Shown here: positions 23,967-32,269 of the stretch, piece by piece
Numbering within the stretch: the stretch's first letter is position 1
How the letters are laid out: every line of letters starts with the position of its first letter
Source: an uncultured Clostridia bacterium
GTDB taxonomy: Bacteria; Bacillota; Clostridia; Oscillospirales; CAG-272
Length of the DNA: 36,052 nt
Direction: 5' to 3'
Assembly: GCA_946410595.1 (NCBI GenBank)
Contig: CAMKAU010000013.1
Span: 1 to 36,052, forward strand
Position numbers and translations under genes: made by a program
The notes under the pieces: model-generated
The model's input: the letters and a program-made list of their open reading frames with translations, nothing else
What the model was told of the DNA's origin: nothing
Databases searched by the model: none

Positions 23967-23997
23967 GAAAAGAGCAGGCAAACCGCCTGCTCTTTTC
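23967..23997 (+). terminator. Bidirectional terminator hairpin
   Basis: A perfect 13-bp stem, GAAAAGAGCAGGC (23967-23979) with its complement at 23985-23997, around a 5-nt loop. A4 and T4 runs lie within the stem. It is 80 nt after the lipoprotein stop and could serve transcripts from either side. The stretch 23888-23966 between shows nothing recognisable. Confidence 0.75.
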
Positions 23998-24066
23998 CGT
24001 TGGCAGGAGGAAGGAGTTTTCCCCCGTTTGCCTTCCTCGGGGAGGACGCCAAACGGCAGGAGCAAG

Positions 24067-24290
24067 CCCCTGCCCTACAAATAGACAACGCACTTTAGTT
24101 TCGTGTAGGGCGGGGGTTTATCTCCCGCCGTCCCGCCAAAACAGAAAGCCGACCCACGCTTACCGGGTCGGCTTTCGTATTTATTTCGCTATGAACACGC
24201 TTTCTCTAATTCTTTACCCTTTTCAAAAAGTCTTTTGCTTCCTTTTCTTCAGAAAAGGAAGTGCCTGCTTTTCTTCAGAAAAGTAGGGCG
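24067..24290 (-). repeat. Dispersed 3'-end repeat, copy B, with flanking inverted repeat
   Basis: About 24103-24290 matches copy A (25-205) along its length, including the GC hairpin GGCGGG/CCCGCC (24109-24129), the 12-bp stem (24144-24155 with 24165-24176), CCCTTTTCAAAAAGTCTTTT, and two TTTTCTTCAGAAAA hairpins (about 24238-24286). An extra outer inverted repeat pairs CCCCTGCCCTACA (24067-24079) with TGTAGGGCGGGG (24104-24115). It lies about 25 nt beyond the stop of the last gene of the minus-strand sugar operon. Confidence 0.85.
24144..24176 (-). terminator. Terminator-like hairpin in repeat copy B
   Basis: Same 12-bp GAAAGCCGACCC stem as copies A and C. Minus-strand tail CTTTCTGTTTTGG is moderately U-rich. 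Likely end of the eight-gene operon transcript. Confidence 0.6.
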
Positions 24291-24312
24291 TTCTCCCGTT
24301 CTCCCGTCCCCC

Positions 24313-25680
24313 TCAGAAGGGGGCGACGACGCCGTAGTCGGCGCAGTCGAAGATGCGGGCGGAGCGGTCGGGGTTCCAGGCGATGACGGCGCCGGCGTTT
24401 TCGACGGCGCAGGTATGGCGCACGGCGCCGGAGATCCCGACGGCGAGGTAGACGGAGGGGGTAACGGTGCGGCCGGTGAGCCCGACCTGCCGCTCGTAGG
24501 GGAGGAGCCCGTCGTCGACGAGCGGGCGGGAGCAGCATAGCTCGGCGCCGAGCGAGTCGGCGAAGGCGCGCACGCGATCCAGTTCCCCGGAAACACCCCG
24601 GCCGGCGGCGACGATCAGGTCGCCGGAGGGCTCGGGGCAGCGGACGGTGGCAAGCGGCAGCCCGACGGAGCGGATCTCCGCGATCACGTTGCCGGAGCGG
24701 GCGGGCCGGTAGAGAAAGAGGGACTTGCCGTCTGTCTTCAGGTCGGTGCAATCGGCGCAGAGGCCGCAGCCAAGCATTGCCTGCAGCGCGGGCGCGGTGC
24801 GCCTGCCCCACAGATCGGCGGGAAAGAGGACGGCGTCCGGGGCAAGGCGCTTTACCTCCCGCAGGATCGCCTCCGGCGCGGTCTCCCGGATCACCGAAAC
24901 GCGCTCCGCGACCGCGGCGGCGCGTTTTTGCGGCCGCTCGCCGATCACGGCGATATGGGGGAGCTTTGTTTTGCTTTCCGGGTACCGCTCCTCGCGGCCG
25001 CCCCTGCCGGCGAGCTCCCGCAGCAGGGCGGGCAGCTCCTCCGGGGCGATGAAGCGGCAGGAGCGGCGGCCCCCCTCGTTTTCCTTGACCGAGAGGACGC
25101 GGGTGGGGGAGCCCTCCAGCCCGCAGAGGGCGGGATCCGCCCCGACCGTCCGGTTGTCCCAGACCTCGATCTCCCCCGCGCGGGAGAAGATCGAAGGGGC
25201 GCGCAGCACCGTGAACCGCTCGAAGGTGAGGAGCGCGGGCAGCGGCGCCTTTTCCCTGCCGAATCGGGTGCGGACCGAAACCGTTTTGCCGGTGAGGACG
25301 GGCGGCTCCATCGCGTTCGTCAGCGCGGGAACGCCGCAGAGCGCGGCGAGGCAGGGCCCGACCTGGGCGGTATCGCCGTCGGTGGACTGCCTGCCGCAGA
25401 AGATGAGATCACAGGGGATCTTGCGGACCGCCTCCCGCAGGATACGGGCGGTCGCCAGCGTGTCCGAGCCGGCGTAGAGGGGGTCGGAGAGGAGGATCAC
25501 GCGCAGATCGCCGAGGCGGGTGAGAGCGGCGAGGCAGGGACGGGCGGAAAGGGGCGCCATCGAGAGGACGGTCACCTCCGCCCCGTCAAGGGAAAGGGCG
25601 GCTTCGAGAGCCGCCCCGTCGAAGGGAGTGATCTCCCCGCCGACCGGCTTGACAAGGACGAGGACGTTCAGCTTTTTCAT
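24313..25680 (-). CDS. Fused electron transfer flavoprotein (EtfB-EtfA, shortened alpha part)
   Basis: A 455-residue single chain holding both ETF subunits. Residues 1-225 are EtfB-like (VLVLVKPV start; FCGRQSTDGDTAQVGPCLA at 94-112 is the beta nucleotide-binding signature). Residues about 241-345 are a shortened EtfA domain I (DAVLFPADLWGRRTAP, GLCADCTDL). Residues about 353-455 are the EtfA FAD domain (GRGVSGE, RQVGLTGRTVTP, YLAVGISGAVRH, IFDCADYG). EtfA normally has about 320 residues; here about 210, lacking the first part of domain I and the last C-terminal helix. It probably carries electrons from the FAD-linked oxidase/Fe-S pair of the same operon. Last gene, 9 nt after the FGGY kinase. 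Whether it confurcates cannot be read from sequence. Confidence 0.87.
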   Translation of the reverse strand: MKKLNVLVLVKPVGGEITPFDGAALEAALSLDGAEVTVLSMAPLSARPCLAALTRLGDLRVILLSDPLYAGSDTLATARILREAVRKIPCDLIFCGRQSTDGDTAQVGPCLAALCGVPALTNAMEPPVLTGKTVSVRTRFGREKAPLPALLTFERFTVLRAPSIFSRAGEIEVWDNRTVGADPALCGLEGSPTRVLSVKENEGGRRSCRFIAPEELPALLRELAGRGGREERYPESKTKLPHIAVIGERPQKRAAAVAERVSVIRETAPEAILREVKRLAPDAVLFPADLWGRRTAPALQAMLGCGLCADCTDLKTDGKSLFLYRPARSGNVIAEIRSVGLPLATVRCPEPSGDLIVAAGRGVSGELDRVRAFADSLGAELCCSRPLVDDGLLPYERQVGLTGRTVTPSVYLAVGISGAVRHTCAVENAGAVIAWNPDRSARIFDCADYGVVAPF

Positions 25681-25689
25681 TTTTTCTCC

Positions 25690-27168
25690 TTACAGAGGGG
25701 CGCGGTAGACAGGCGCGAGCGCGTCGTGGATCGCCTTGTACCGCCCGAAGAGACGCGCGTAGATCTCCCCGCGCGCGGGATCGGGCGAAACGGACGCCAC
25801 GGTAACCGAGCAGGCGCGCGCCGCGTCCGCGGGGGTGTTCCAGACCCCGGCGGCAACGCCCGCGAGCATCGCGGAGCCGAGGGAGGAGTCGCCGGAGCGG
25901 CGGACCTCCAGCTCCATGCCGAGCGCGTCGGAAACGATCTGCCGCCAGAGCGGGCTTTTGGCCCCGCCGCCGATCAGGGCGGCCTTTTTGTCGTGCGGGA
26001 GACCGAGCGAGTCGAGCGCGGCGAGGCAGTCGACGAGCGAGAGCGCCACGCCCTCCATGACCGCGCGCACGAAATGCCCCTTTGTGTGTCCGGCGCGGAA
26101 GCCGGTAAAGGAGGCGCAGAGCTGCGGGTCGGCGTAGGGGGTGAGCTCCCCGTTGAGATAGGGATGGTAGAGCAGTCCGTCCGCGCCGGCGGGCGCCGCC
26201 TCCGCGAGACGGTCGAGCGCCGGGTAGTCCATCCCGTCCCCGAAGGTATCGCGGAACCAGCGCAGCGAGGAGGCGCAGGCCTTCGTCGCCGTGCCGGGGT
26301 ACCAGAGCCCGTCGGAGATATGCGAATAGTTGATGAGGTAGTCGGAGGGATAGGCGCGGTCGGTGATGACACAGATCCGCCCGGCGGTCGCCAGTTTGAC
26401 CGTCATATTCCCGGGCGCGACGGCGCCCGAGGCAAAGACCTCCGCCGCCGTGTCCGTCATCCCCGTGAGGACCGGCAGCCCCTCCGGGAGCCCGAGCTCG
26501 CGCGCGGCCTCCGCCGTGACCGTACCGGCAAGATCTGTCGGCCGGACGACGCGGGGCAGGACCTCCGGGGAGATCCCGGCAAGCGAGCAGAGAAACTCCG
26601 ACCAGCGGCCGGCGCCGTTGTCCCAGAGCATGGAGCCCTGCGCCTCGATACTGTCGGTGAGAAAGTCGCCGGTGACGCGGTGGCGGACGAAGTCCTTGGC
26701 AAAGAGGACGCGCCGGATCCGGGAGAAAAGCTCCGGCTCGTTTTCCCGCACCCAGATCAGCTGCGGGAGGGTCCAGATCGGATCCGGGCGAGAGAGCGCG
26801 AGGGAAAAGATCCGCTCGCCGTACCGCTCCCGCAGATCCTTTGCGATTGCCGCGGAGCGGGTGTCCGTCCAGTAGATCGCCGGGCGGAGAGGCGTGAAAT
26901 CCTCCCCGCAGAGAACGGCGGTGTGGGTGGCGGCGTCGAGGGAGAGCGCGGCGATATCGGAGGGGGCAACGCCGCTTTTTTCAAGCAGCGCCCGGACGTT
27001 TTTCACCGTGGCGGCGTACCAGTCCTCCGGGTCCTGCTCGACCTGTCCGGGGGCGGGGTAGCGGGTCGGGTACTCGACGGCGTTTTCCGCCGCGACCGTT
27101 CCGTCCTCCGCGAGCAGCGTCGCCTTCGACGAGCCGCCGCCGAAGTCAACGCCGATCAGGTATTTCAT
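25690..27168 (-). CDS. FGGY-family carbohydrate kinase (xylulokinase-like)
   Basis: A 492-residue FGGY sugar kinase that phosphorylates a ketose or polyol with ATP. The two actin-like halves are evident: LIGVDFGGGSSKATL at the start, PAIYWTDTRS near 117, VLTGMTDTAAEVFASGAV near 245, and ALIGGGAKSPLWRQIVSDAL with SSLGSAMLAGVAAG in the C-terminal half. Length fits xylulokinase, but FGGY substrate calls from sequence alone are unreliable. In this operon it accompanies an L-fucose/L-arabinose isomerase-like protein, which could supply its ketose. It lies 21 nt after the iolB-type gene and 9 nt before the fused ETF gene. Confidence 0.9.
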   Translation of the reverse strand: MKYLIGVDFGGGSSKATLLAEDGTVAAENAVEYPTRYPAPGQVEQDPEDWYAATVKNVRALLEKSGVAPSDIAALSLDAATHTAVLCGEDFTPLRPAIYWTDTRSAAIAKDLRERYGERIFSLALSRPDPIWTLPQLIWVRENEPELFSRIRRVLFAKDFVRHRVTGDFLTDSIEAQGSMLWDNGAGRWSEFLCSLAGISPEVLPRVVRPTDLAGTVTAEAARELGLPEGLPVLTGMTDTAAEVFASGAVAPGNMTVKLATAGRICVITDRAYPSDYLINYSHISDGLWYPGTATKACASSLRWFRDTFGDGMDYPALDRLAEAAPAGADGLLYHPYLNGELTPYADPQLCASFTGFRAGHTKGHFVRAVMEGVALSLVDCLAALDSLGLPHDKKAALIGGGAKSPLWRQIVSDALGMELEVRRSGDSSLGSAMLAGVAAGVWNTPADAARACSVTVASVSPDPARGEIYARLFGRYKAIHDALAPVYRAPL

Positions 27169-27189
27169 GGAAACGACCGTTCCTTTCGT

Positions 27190-27978
27190 TTATTTCGTGA
27201 GCCACTTATGGTCTTCGTCGGTGGTCATATTGAAGCCGCGGATCTTGCCCGCCATGATCCAGAGGTAGTAGAGCTTATACCCCGGCGCGCAGGTGCAGGG
27301 GTGATAGCCGCGCGGGATCTCGACGGCGTCGTCGTTTTTGACGGTGTAGGTCTCGTCGATATCCCCTTCCTTCGTGTAAACGCGCTGGATGCCGAAGCCG
27401 GTGGGCTTGTCGAAGCGGTAGAAGTAGAGCTCCTCCATAAAGGACTCGTCGGGCATATTGTTGTCGTCGTGCTTGTGGGGGGGATAGGAGGACCACATAC
27501 CGCCCTCGGTCCACGCTTCGCCGATATAGACCTGGTCGGCGTCGACCCGCTCGTCGATGTTGAAGTGCGCCTCGCGCTTCCAGCCGTCCTTGCCGAGGTG
27601 CTTGATGATCACGTCCTCGGGGGAGACGAGGACCGGCTTGGTGACCCGCTCCGCCGGGCATTTCGCAACGACGATCTCCGCCTCGCCCTCCACGGCGGTC
27701 ACGGTGAAGTCGCAGTTCTTCGGCAGATAGACGGAGGCGGCGGGGCCGTCGAAGACGTTCTTTCTCTTGCCGATATTCTCAAAGGAGAAGCCCTCGCCGA
27801 CGATCGAGCATTTGCCGCCGAGGATCACAAGGCCGTACTCCTTGCCGTCCTTTTCGTAGTAGTGCTTCTGCTCGCCCGCGCGGAGCTTGAGCATATCCGC
27901 GTCGATGAGGGCGAGGGTCCCGTTTTTGATAAACGCGGATTTGCCGTACTGACCGTTCCAGTGTTTTTTGAGTTTCAT
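27190..27978 (-). CDS. iolB: IolB-type isomerase (5-deoxy-glucuronate isomerase family)
   Basis: A 262-residue double-cupin protein of the IolB/KduI group. IolB converts 5-deoxy-D-glucuronate to 5-dehydro-2-deoxy-D-gluconate in inositol breakdown. SSYPPHKHDDNN gives the metal ligands His168 and His170, MEELYFYRFDKP supplies a glutamate (182 or 183), and IPRGYHPCTCAPGYKLYYLW the last histidine (His226). These closely follow Bacillus IolB. The ATG overlaps the PfkB kinase stop (ATGA), so the two are coupled. The other inositol genes that act upstream (iolG, iolE, iolD) are absent from this operon, so its true substrate may be a different deoxy or acidic sugar. Confidence 0.87.
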   Translation of the reverse strand: MKLKKHWNGQYGKSAFIKNGTLALIDADMLKLRAGEQKHYYEKDGKEYGLVILGGKCSIVGEGFSFENIGKRKNVFDGPAASVYLPKNCDFTVTAVEGEAEIVVAKCPAERVTKPVLVSPEDVIIKHLGKDGWKREAHFNIDERVDADQVYIGEAWTEGGMWSSYPPHKHDDNNMPDESFMEELYFYRFDKPTGFGIQRVYTKEGDIDETYTVKNDDAVEIPRGYHPCTCAPGYKLYYLWIMAGKIRGFNMTTDEDHKWLTK

Positions 27979-28883
27979 CTTTCATTCTCCTTTATGAATA
28001 ATTCCAGCTCGGGCAGGGTCGGCGTGCTTTGCCGCGCGCCCCCCAGGCCGGTGCATTTGAGAGCCGAACAGGCGGAGGCGAAGGCGGCGCATTCGTCCGC
28101 GTTTCCTCTGCCCGCCGTAAAGGCGTAGGCGTAGGCGCCGTGGAAAACGTCGCCCGCGCCGTTGGTATCCGCCGCTTTGACCTGATACGCCCGGTAGGAG
28201 CGGTATCCGTCTTTGTCGAGGATGACGCCGCCCGCCTTGCCGCGGGTGATCACGAGCGTCTCGGGCGCATAGCGGTCCCGGAGTTCTTTTGCCGCCTCGC
28301 GCAGCGCCGTCTTCCCCGTGATCCCGAGGGCAAACTCCTCGCTGGGGATGAGAAGGTCTACGAGGGGGAGGAGCTCTTCGATCCCCGCGTAGCGGCCGCC
28401 CGCGTCAAGAAGGACCTTGACGCCGTTTGCGCGGGCGATCTCCGCGCCCTCGATCGCCGCCGCCATCTCGTTGCCGTCGAGCAGCAGGAGATCCGCCGAG
28501 GCGATCGCCTTCTTCTGCTCCGGGTCGAGCGAAAGCGGGGAAAGGGAGCCGCGGTCAAACACGCAGGTGCGCGTTGCCGCCGCCTCCGAGAGCCAGATCC
28601 AGGAGGAAAAGGAGGTTCCCTCGCGCCGCCGCGTGAGGGAGGTATCCACCCCCCAGCGCGCCATATCCGCGGCAAGGAAATCCCCGCCCCGGTCGAGCGC
28701 GAGCTGCCCGATATAAGCGCAGTCCGCGCCGAGCTTGGCCGCCGCGACGAGCGCGGTGCCGCAGGGGCCGCCCCCGACCTCCCTGCTCTTCTCCGCGCGG
28801 AGTTTGGTATCCTCCGCGGGGTAGGAGGGGAGGGTGATCAGGGTATCGTGTACGTTTGCGCCGATGCCGACGATCCGTGCCAT
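27975..28883 (-). CDS. PfkB-family sugar kinase
   Basis: A 302-residue ribokinase/PfkB kinase. REVGGGPCGTALVAAAKLG (34-52) is the N-terminal signature, and DTNGAGDVFHGA (239-250) the ATP-site signature with catalytic base Asp245. I start at 28883 (MARIVGIG), where the fold begins and AAGGAGAAAAAG precedes the ATG; an upstream frame extension into the aldolase gene is not credible. With an IolB-type isomerase next and an aldolase before it, a role like IolC (5-dehydro-2-deoxygluconate kinase) is natural. From memory, the VGGGP and GAGDVFHGA regions also resemble sulfofructose kinase YihV. Substrate therefore open. Confidence 0.88.
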   Translation of the reverse strand: MARIVGIGANVHDTLITLPSYPAEDTKLRAEKSREVGGGPCGTALVAAAKLGADCAYIGQLALDRGGDFLAADMARWGVDTSLTRRREGTSFSSWIWLSEAAATRTCVFDRGSLSPLSLDPEQKKAIASADLLLLDGNEMAAAIEGAEIARANGVKVLLDAGGRYAGIEELLPLVDLLIPSEEFALGITGKTALREAAKELRDRYAPETLVITRGKAGGVILDKDGYRSYRAYQVKAADTNGAGDVFHGAYAYAFTAGRGNADECAAFASACSALKCTGLGGARQSTPTLPELELFIKENER

Positions 28884-28893
28884 CTTTTTCTCC

Positions 28894-29727
28894 TTATTTT
28901 GCCTGACCGGCGGAGCCGAGGACCGCGATCTTTGAGAGCGCGAAGGTCTCGACCGCCTTGACGGCGTCCCGCATAAAGAGGTCGATGCCGACCCACTCGC
29001 GGCTGGTGGCGAACACGGTGTCAAGGAAGGAATAGCAGAGATCGGTGGAGAAGTTCATCTTCCGGATCCCGGCCTTCACCGCGGCGCGGATCTCTTCGTC
29101 CGGCACGCCGCTGCCGCCGTGCAGCACGAGCGGAACGCCGGCCGCCTCTTTGATCTCGCGGATCCGTTCGATCGCCAGCTTGGGCGCCTTTTTGTAGCGG
29201 CCGTGCGCCGTTCCGACGGCGACGGCGAGCGCCTCCACCCCCGTCTCTTCCACGAAACGGCGGGCGGCGTCCGGCTCGGTATAGTTGTCGCCGATCTCCT
29301 CTTTGGTCGTCCCGACGTGGCCGAGCTCCCCTTCCACGGCGATATTCCCCGCCTGTTTGCAGAGGGCGACCACCTTTTTCGTCAGGGCGGCGTTGTCGTC
29401 GAACTCCAGCTTCGACGCGTCGATCATAATCCCGGTCGCGCCGGCCTCCAGCGCCCCGACGACCTGCGCCTCGGTGGCGCCGTGATCGAGGTGGAAGGCG
29501 ACGGGAACGGTCGCGTACTTCGCCGCCGCAAGGATGTTCGCGCCGGCGAACTTGCCGTTTTCTCCGTCAAAGAGACGGGAATAGATCTGCATGATCACGG
29601 GGGAACGGGTCGCCTCCGCGGCGTGCAGGACCCCCATGACCGTTTCCATATTGTAGACGTTGAACGCGGGGACGGCGTAGCCGCCTTTTTCCGCGTCGCA
29701 AAGGATCTCTCTCAGCGTTACAAGCAT
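28894..29727 (-). CDS. Class II fructose-bisphosphate-type aldolase
   Basis: A 277-residue zinc aldolase of the FbaA/GatY/IolJ group that splits a phosphorylated ketose into DHAP and an aldehyde. FHLDHG gives catalytic Asp81 and zinc ligand His82; GTAHGRYK gives His175; VLHGGSGVPDEE gives His203 plus the phosphate loop. Start at 29727 (MLVTLREIL) is set by GGAGGAGG upstream and overlaps the Fe-S gene by 10 nt. With an IolB-type isomerase and PfkB kinase it could act like IolJ, yielding DHAP and malonate semialdehyde, or cleave another ketose phosphate such as one made by the FGGY kinase. Confidence 0.92.
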   Translation of the reverse strand: MLVTLREILCDAEKGGYAVPAFNVYNMETVMGVLHAAEATRSPVIMQIYSRLFDGENGKFAGANILAAAKYATVPVAFHLDHGATEAQVVGALEAGATGIMIDASKLEFDDNAALTKKVVALCKQAGNIAVEGELGHVGTTKEEIGDNYTEPDAARRFVEETGVEALAVAVGTAHGRYKKAPKLAIERIREIKEAAGVPLVLHGGSGVPDEEIRAAVKAGIRKMNFSTDLCYSFLDTVFATSREWVGIDLFMRDAVKAVETFALSKIAVLGSAGQAK

Positions 29728-30809
29728 TCCGCGATCGCCTCCTCCAGCGTGATCACGCGCGCGCCCTTCGGCTTCGTCGCCGAGAGGGCGAGGTATTCGG
29801 CGGTGTCCGCCGTTACGAGGGTCTTTGCCCCCATGTTGACGGCCTCGTCCCATCTCCGCTTCGCCATCCCGAGCACCGTTTCGTGCAGGTAGCGATCAAG
29901 GATCAGGTCGCCCGCCAGCACCGTCTCTTTTCCGGCGAGGAGCATTTCCTTCAGTTCCCCGCAGGCGGAGAGGACCGCGCGCGCGGAGGAAACGTCCTCC
30001 AGCGCCCGGGCGAGCGCCGCGGGATCCTGGAAGGTGTAAACGGCCGTTCCCTTTTTCACCTTGAGTTTTTTGCCGATCAGCGTTTCGAGGTACGCGGGGA
30101 AGGTCACAAGCTTCGCCTTCGCGGCGATCCCCAGCTCCGGCGCGTCCTGCTTGGCCGTGCGGGCGTCCTCCGGCTCGTAGAAGACGACGGTCTTGTAGCC
30201 GGAATAGAGCGCCGCGGCGGCCTGCATCGCGTCGCGGGTCTCTTTGGTGTCTCCGCAGAGGAAGGAAAGCTGCCGGCCGCTCTCCGGCTCCTTTTCGAGC
30301 AGGGTGAAGGAGACCTTCGCCCGCTCGAGGAGCGCGATCGCGCCGAGGGCTTTGTCCTTGGCGAAATGCCGGGCGTCGCTGCCGACGTAAAAGAGGACGT
30401 CGGTCTTGGCGGCGTGGCGGCGCGCGGCGTCGGAAAACGCTTTGTTTTTCGGTTCCGCGCCGTAGATATGGCCGGTCTTTGCGTAGGTTTCAAGCAGCAG
30501 ACGGACGGCCTCCGGCGCCTCGCCGGAGAGCACCGCCTCACGGCGCGCCTCGCGGGTGAAGAGCACCGGATCCCAGCCGGTCTTGCAGTCCTCGGTGCAG
30601 GCGCGGCAGAGGGCGCATTCGTAAACGTTCTGCACAAGGTCGCCCTTCAGCTCCGCCGCCCCTCTCCCGACAAGCGAGAGGGAGAGCGCGCGGGCGCGGG
30701 CGGTATTTCTTTCCTGTCCCGTCGTATTGCCGACCGGACAGATATGGCGGCACATCCAGCAGAAGCGGCAGGCGTCCGCCGTCTCGCGGCATTTGTTGGA
30801 AAATGACAT
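29718..30809 (-). CDS. Fe-S electron-transfer protein with two [4Fe-4S] motifs
   Basis: A 363-residue soluble protein. Two Cys-x2-Cys-x2-Cys-x3-Cys motifs near the N terminus, at Cys14/17/20/24 (ACRFCWMCRHICP) and Cys65/68/71/75 (YECALCRACTEDC), make a ferredoxin-like module as in the Fe-S partner (GlcF/LldE/HdrD style) of FAD-linked oxidases. The rest (about 110-363) has the alternating alpha/beta pattern of the CCG-type region, but the double-cysteine CCG motifs are not visible, so that part appears altered. It should pass electrons from the adjacent FAD oxidase to the fused ETF. Start follows GGAGGAACGAAGG, 13 nt after the oxidase gene. Confidence 0.87.
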   Translation of the reverse strand: MSFSNKCRETADACRFCWMCRHICPVGNTTGQERNTARARALSLSLVGRGAAELKGDLVQNVYECALCRACTEDCKTGWDPVLFTREARREAVLSGEAPEAVRLLLETYAKTGHIYGAEPKNKAFSDAARRHAAKTDVLFYVGSDARHFAKDKALGAIALLERAKVSFTLLEKEPESGRQLSFLCGDTKETRDAMQAAAALYSGYKTVVFYEPEDARTAKQDAPELGIAAKAKLVTFPAYLETLIGKKLKVKKGTAVYTFQDPAALARALEDVSSARAVLSACGELKEMLLAGKETVLAGDLILDRYLHETVLGMAKRRWDEAVNMGAKTLVTADTAEYLALSATKPKGARVITLEEAIAECL

Positions 30810-30822
30810 CCTTCGTTCCTCC

Positions 30823-32247
30823 TTACAGTCCGAGCTTGAACGGGTTCATGATCCCGTTCGGGTCGAGCTCTCTCTTCAGTCCTTCAAAGACCTTCATCGC
30901 GGGGCCGTACTGCTCCTTCATCAGGCGGCCGAGCTTGATGCCGACGCCGTGATGGTCGTTGACCACGCCCCCGTTCGCGATCGCCGTGCGGACGCCGCAG
31001 TTCCAGATCGCGTTATGCAGGCGCATCGCTTCCTTCGGGTCGGTGGGAACGTCCTTGCCGTCCACGATGAAGCGGTCGTAGACCATCGCGCCCCACTCGT
31101 ACCAGTGGGAGAAATGCGCGATGAACTTGGCCTGCGGGAAGTTCGTTTCGATCGCCTTTTTCATCGCCCAGTAGATCTCTTCGATCTTCCCGTAGGGGGC
31201 GATCGTGTCCATCGTGCCGAACATCTGCGGCAGATCCATCATGTGGCCGGGATAGAAGAAGGTGATCTTTTCCTTCCACCACTTTTCGCCGTACTCGCTG
31301 CCGAGATCCTCGGCGCCGTATTTGGCGAAGGTGGAGAGCAGGATCTTCTGCTCCAGCTCGACCATCTCGGAAACGCCCTCGATCGCCACGTTCATAAACG
31401 CGCCTTCGCGCTCCACGCCGACGATCTTTTTGATCAGCGAGGCGGTCTCCGCCGGGTCGTAAAGACGCATCACGCTGGGCTTGAACTTTTGCAGGAGCTC
31501 GCGCGCCGCGTCGAACGCGTCGGTCATATTGCGGAAGAGGAAGCCGCGGAAGCGCCGCTCCTCCGGCATATCGTAGATGCGCATCTGGGCCTTCGTCATC
31601 ACGCCGAGCGTCCCCTCGGAGCCGATGAAGATCTGGTTGAGATCGGGCCCCGCCGCGTGCTTGGGCGCGGGGGAGGTATGGATGATCGTGCCGTCCGGCA
31701 AAACGACCTCCATCCCCAGGACCATATCGTCGATCTTGCCGTACTTGGTGGAAACAACGCCGATGCCGCGGTGGGCGAGGAACCCGCCGACCGTGGAGCA
31801 GGTGAGGGAGGACGGGTAGTGCATCGTCGCGTAGCCGCGCTCGTTCGCCTTCCACTCGAGGTGCTTGTAGATCGTGCCGGCGCCGCACTCGATATACATC
31901 CCTTTTTCGTTGAACTCGGTGATCGCGTCCATCCGCTTGGTGTCAAGCAGGATGCCGCCCGCCACCGGGATCGCGCCCCCCTGCGTTCCGCCGCCGCCGC
32001 CCCAGGTGGTAACGGGGATCTTGTAGTAGTTGGCGATCTTGAGAACGGCGGAGGTCTCCTGCGCGTTCTTCGGGGAGACGATATAGTCCGCCTCCGGCAT
32101 CCGCAGTCCGCGGTCCGCCCACATACGGGAGAGCCAGAAGTAGTCCACCCCGTGGGTCAGCTTGTCGATATCCCGGGTGGAGCAGTTTTCGCGGCCGACG
32201 GCGTCCTCAAGCTCCGTCAGCACCTGTGTAAAGAGGAAATCTGTCAT
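30823..32247 (-). CDS. FAD-linked oxidase (VAO/GlcD family)
   Basis: A 474-residue flavoprotein of the FAD_binding_4 / FAD-oxidase C type. TTWGGGGGTQGGAIP (80-94) is the FAD pyrophosphate loop; STVGGFLAHRGIG and IFIGSEGTLGVMT continue the FAD domain. The C-terminal domain ends with NDHHGVGIKLGRLM (from about 430), a His-His motif like alkylglycerone-phosphate synthase and D-lactate/glycolate dehydrogenases, then LDPNGIMNPFKLGL. Relatives oxidise 2-hydroxy acids; alditol and sugar oxidases share the superfamily. Placed between an isomerase and an Fe-S protein, it probably oxidises a pathway intermediate and passes electrons on rather than to oxygen. Start ATG follows AAGGAGAAACA. Confidence 0.93.
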   Translation of the reverse strand: MTDFLFTQVLTELEDAVGRENCSTRDIDKLTHGVDYFWLSRMWADRGLRMPEADYIVSPKNAQETSAVLKIANYYKIPVTTWGGGGGTQGGAIPVAGGILLDTKRMDAITEFNEKGMYIECGAGTIYKHLEWKANERGYATMHYPSSLTCSTVGGFLAHRGIGVVSTKYGKIDDMVLGMEVVLPDGTIIHTSPAPKHAAGPDLNQIFIGSEGTLGVMTKAQMRIYDMPEERRFRGFLFRNMTDAFDAARELLQKFKPSVMRLYDPAETASLIKKIVGVEREGAFMNVAIEGVSEMVELEQKILLSTFAKYGAEDLGSEYGEKWWKEKITFFYPGHMMDLPQMFGTMDTIAPYGKIEEIYWAMKKAIETNFPQAKFIAHFSHWYEWGAMVYDRFIVDGKDVPTDPKEAMRLHNAIWNCGVRTAIANGGVVNDHHGVGIKLGRLMKEQYGPAMKVFEGLKRELDPNGIMNPFKLGL

Positions 32248-32269
32248 CTTGTTTCTCCTTTTTTATTTG

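Noticed and set aside
24928..28128. A 1066-codon plus-strand open frame across the sugar operon
   Set aside because: Antisense to the ETF, FGGY, IolB and PfkB genes, which have clear catalytic motifs; composition is that of a shadow frame.
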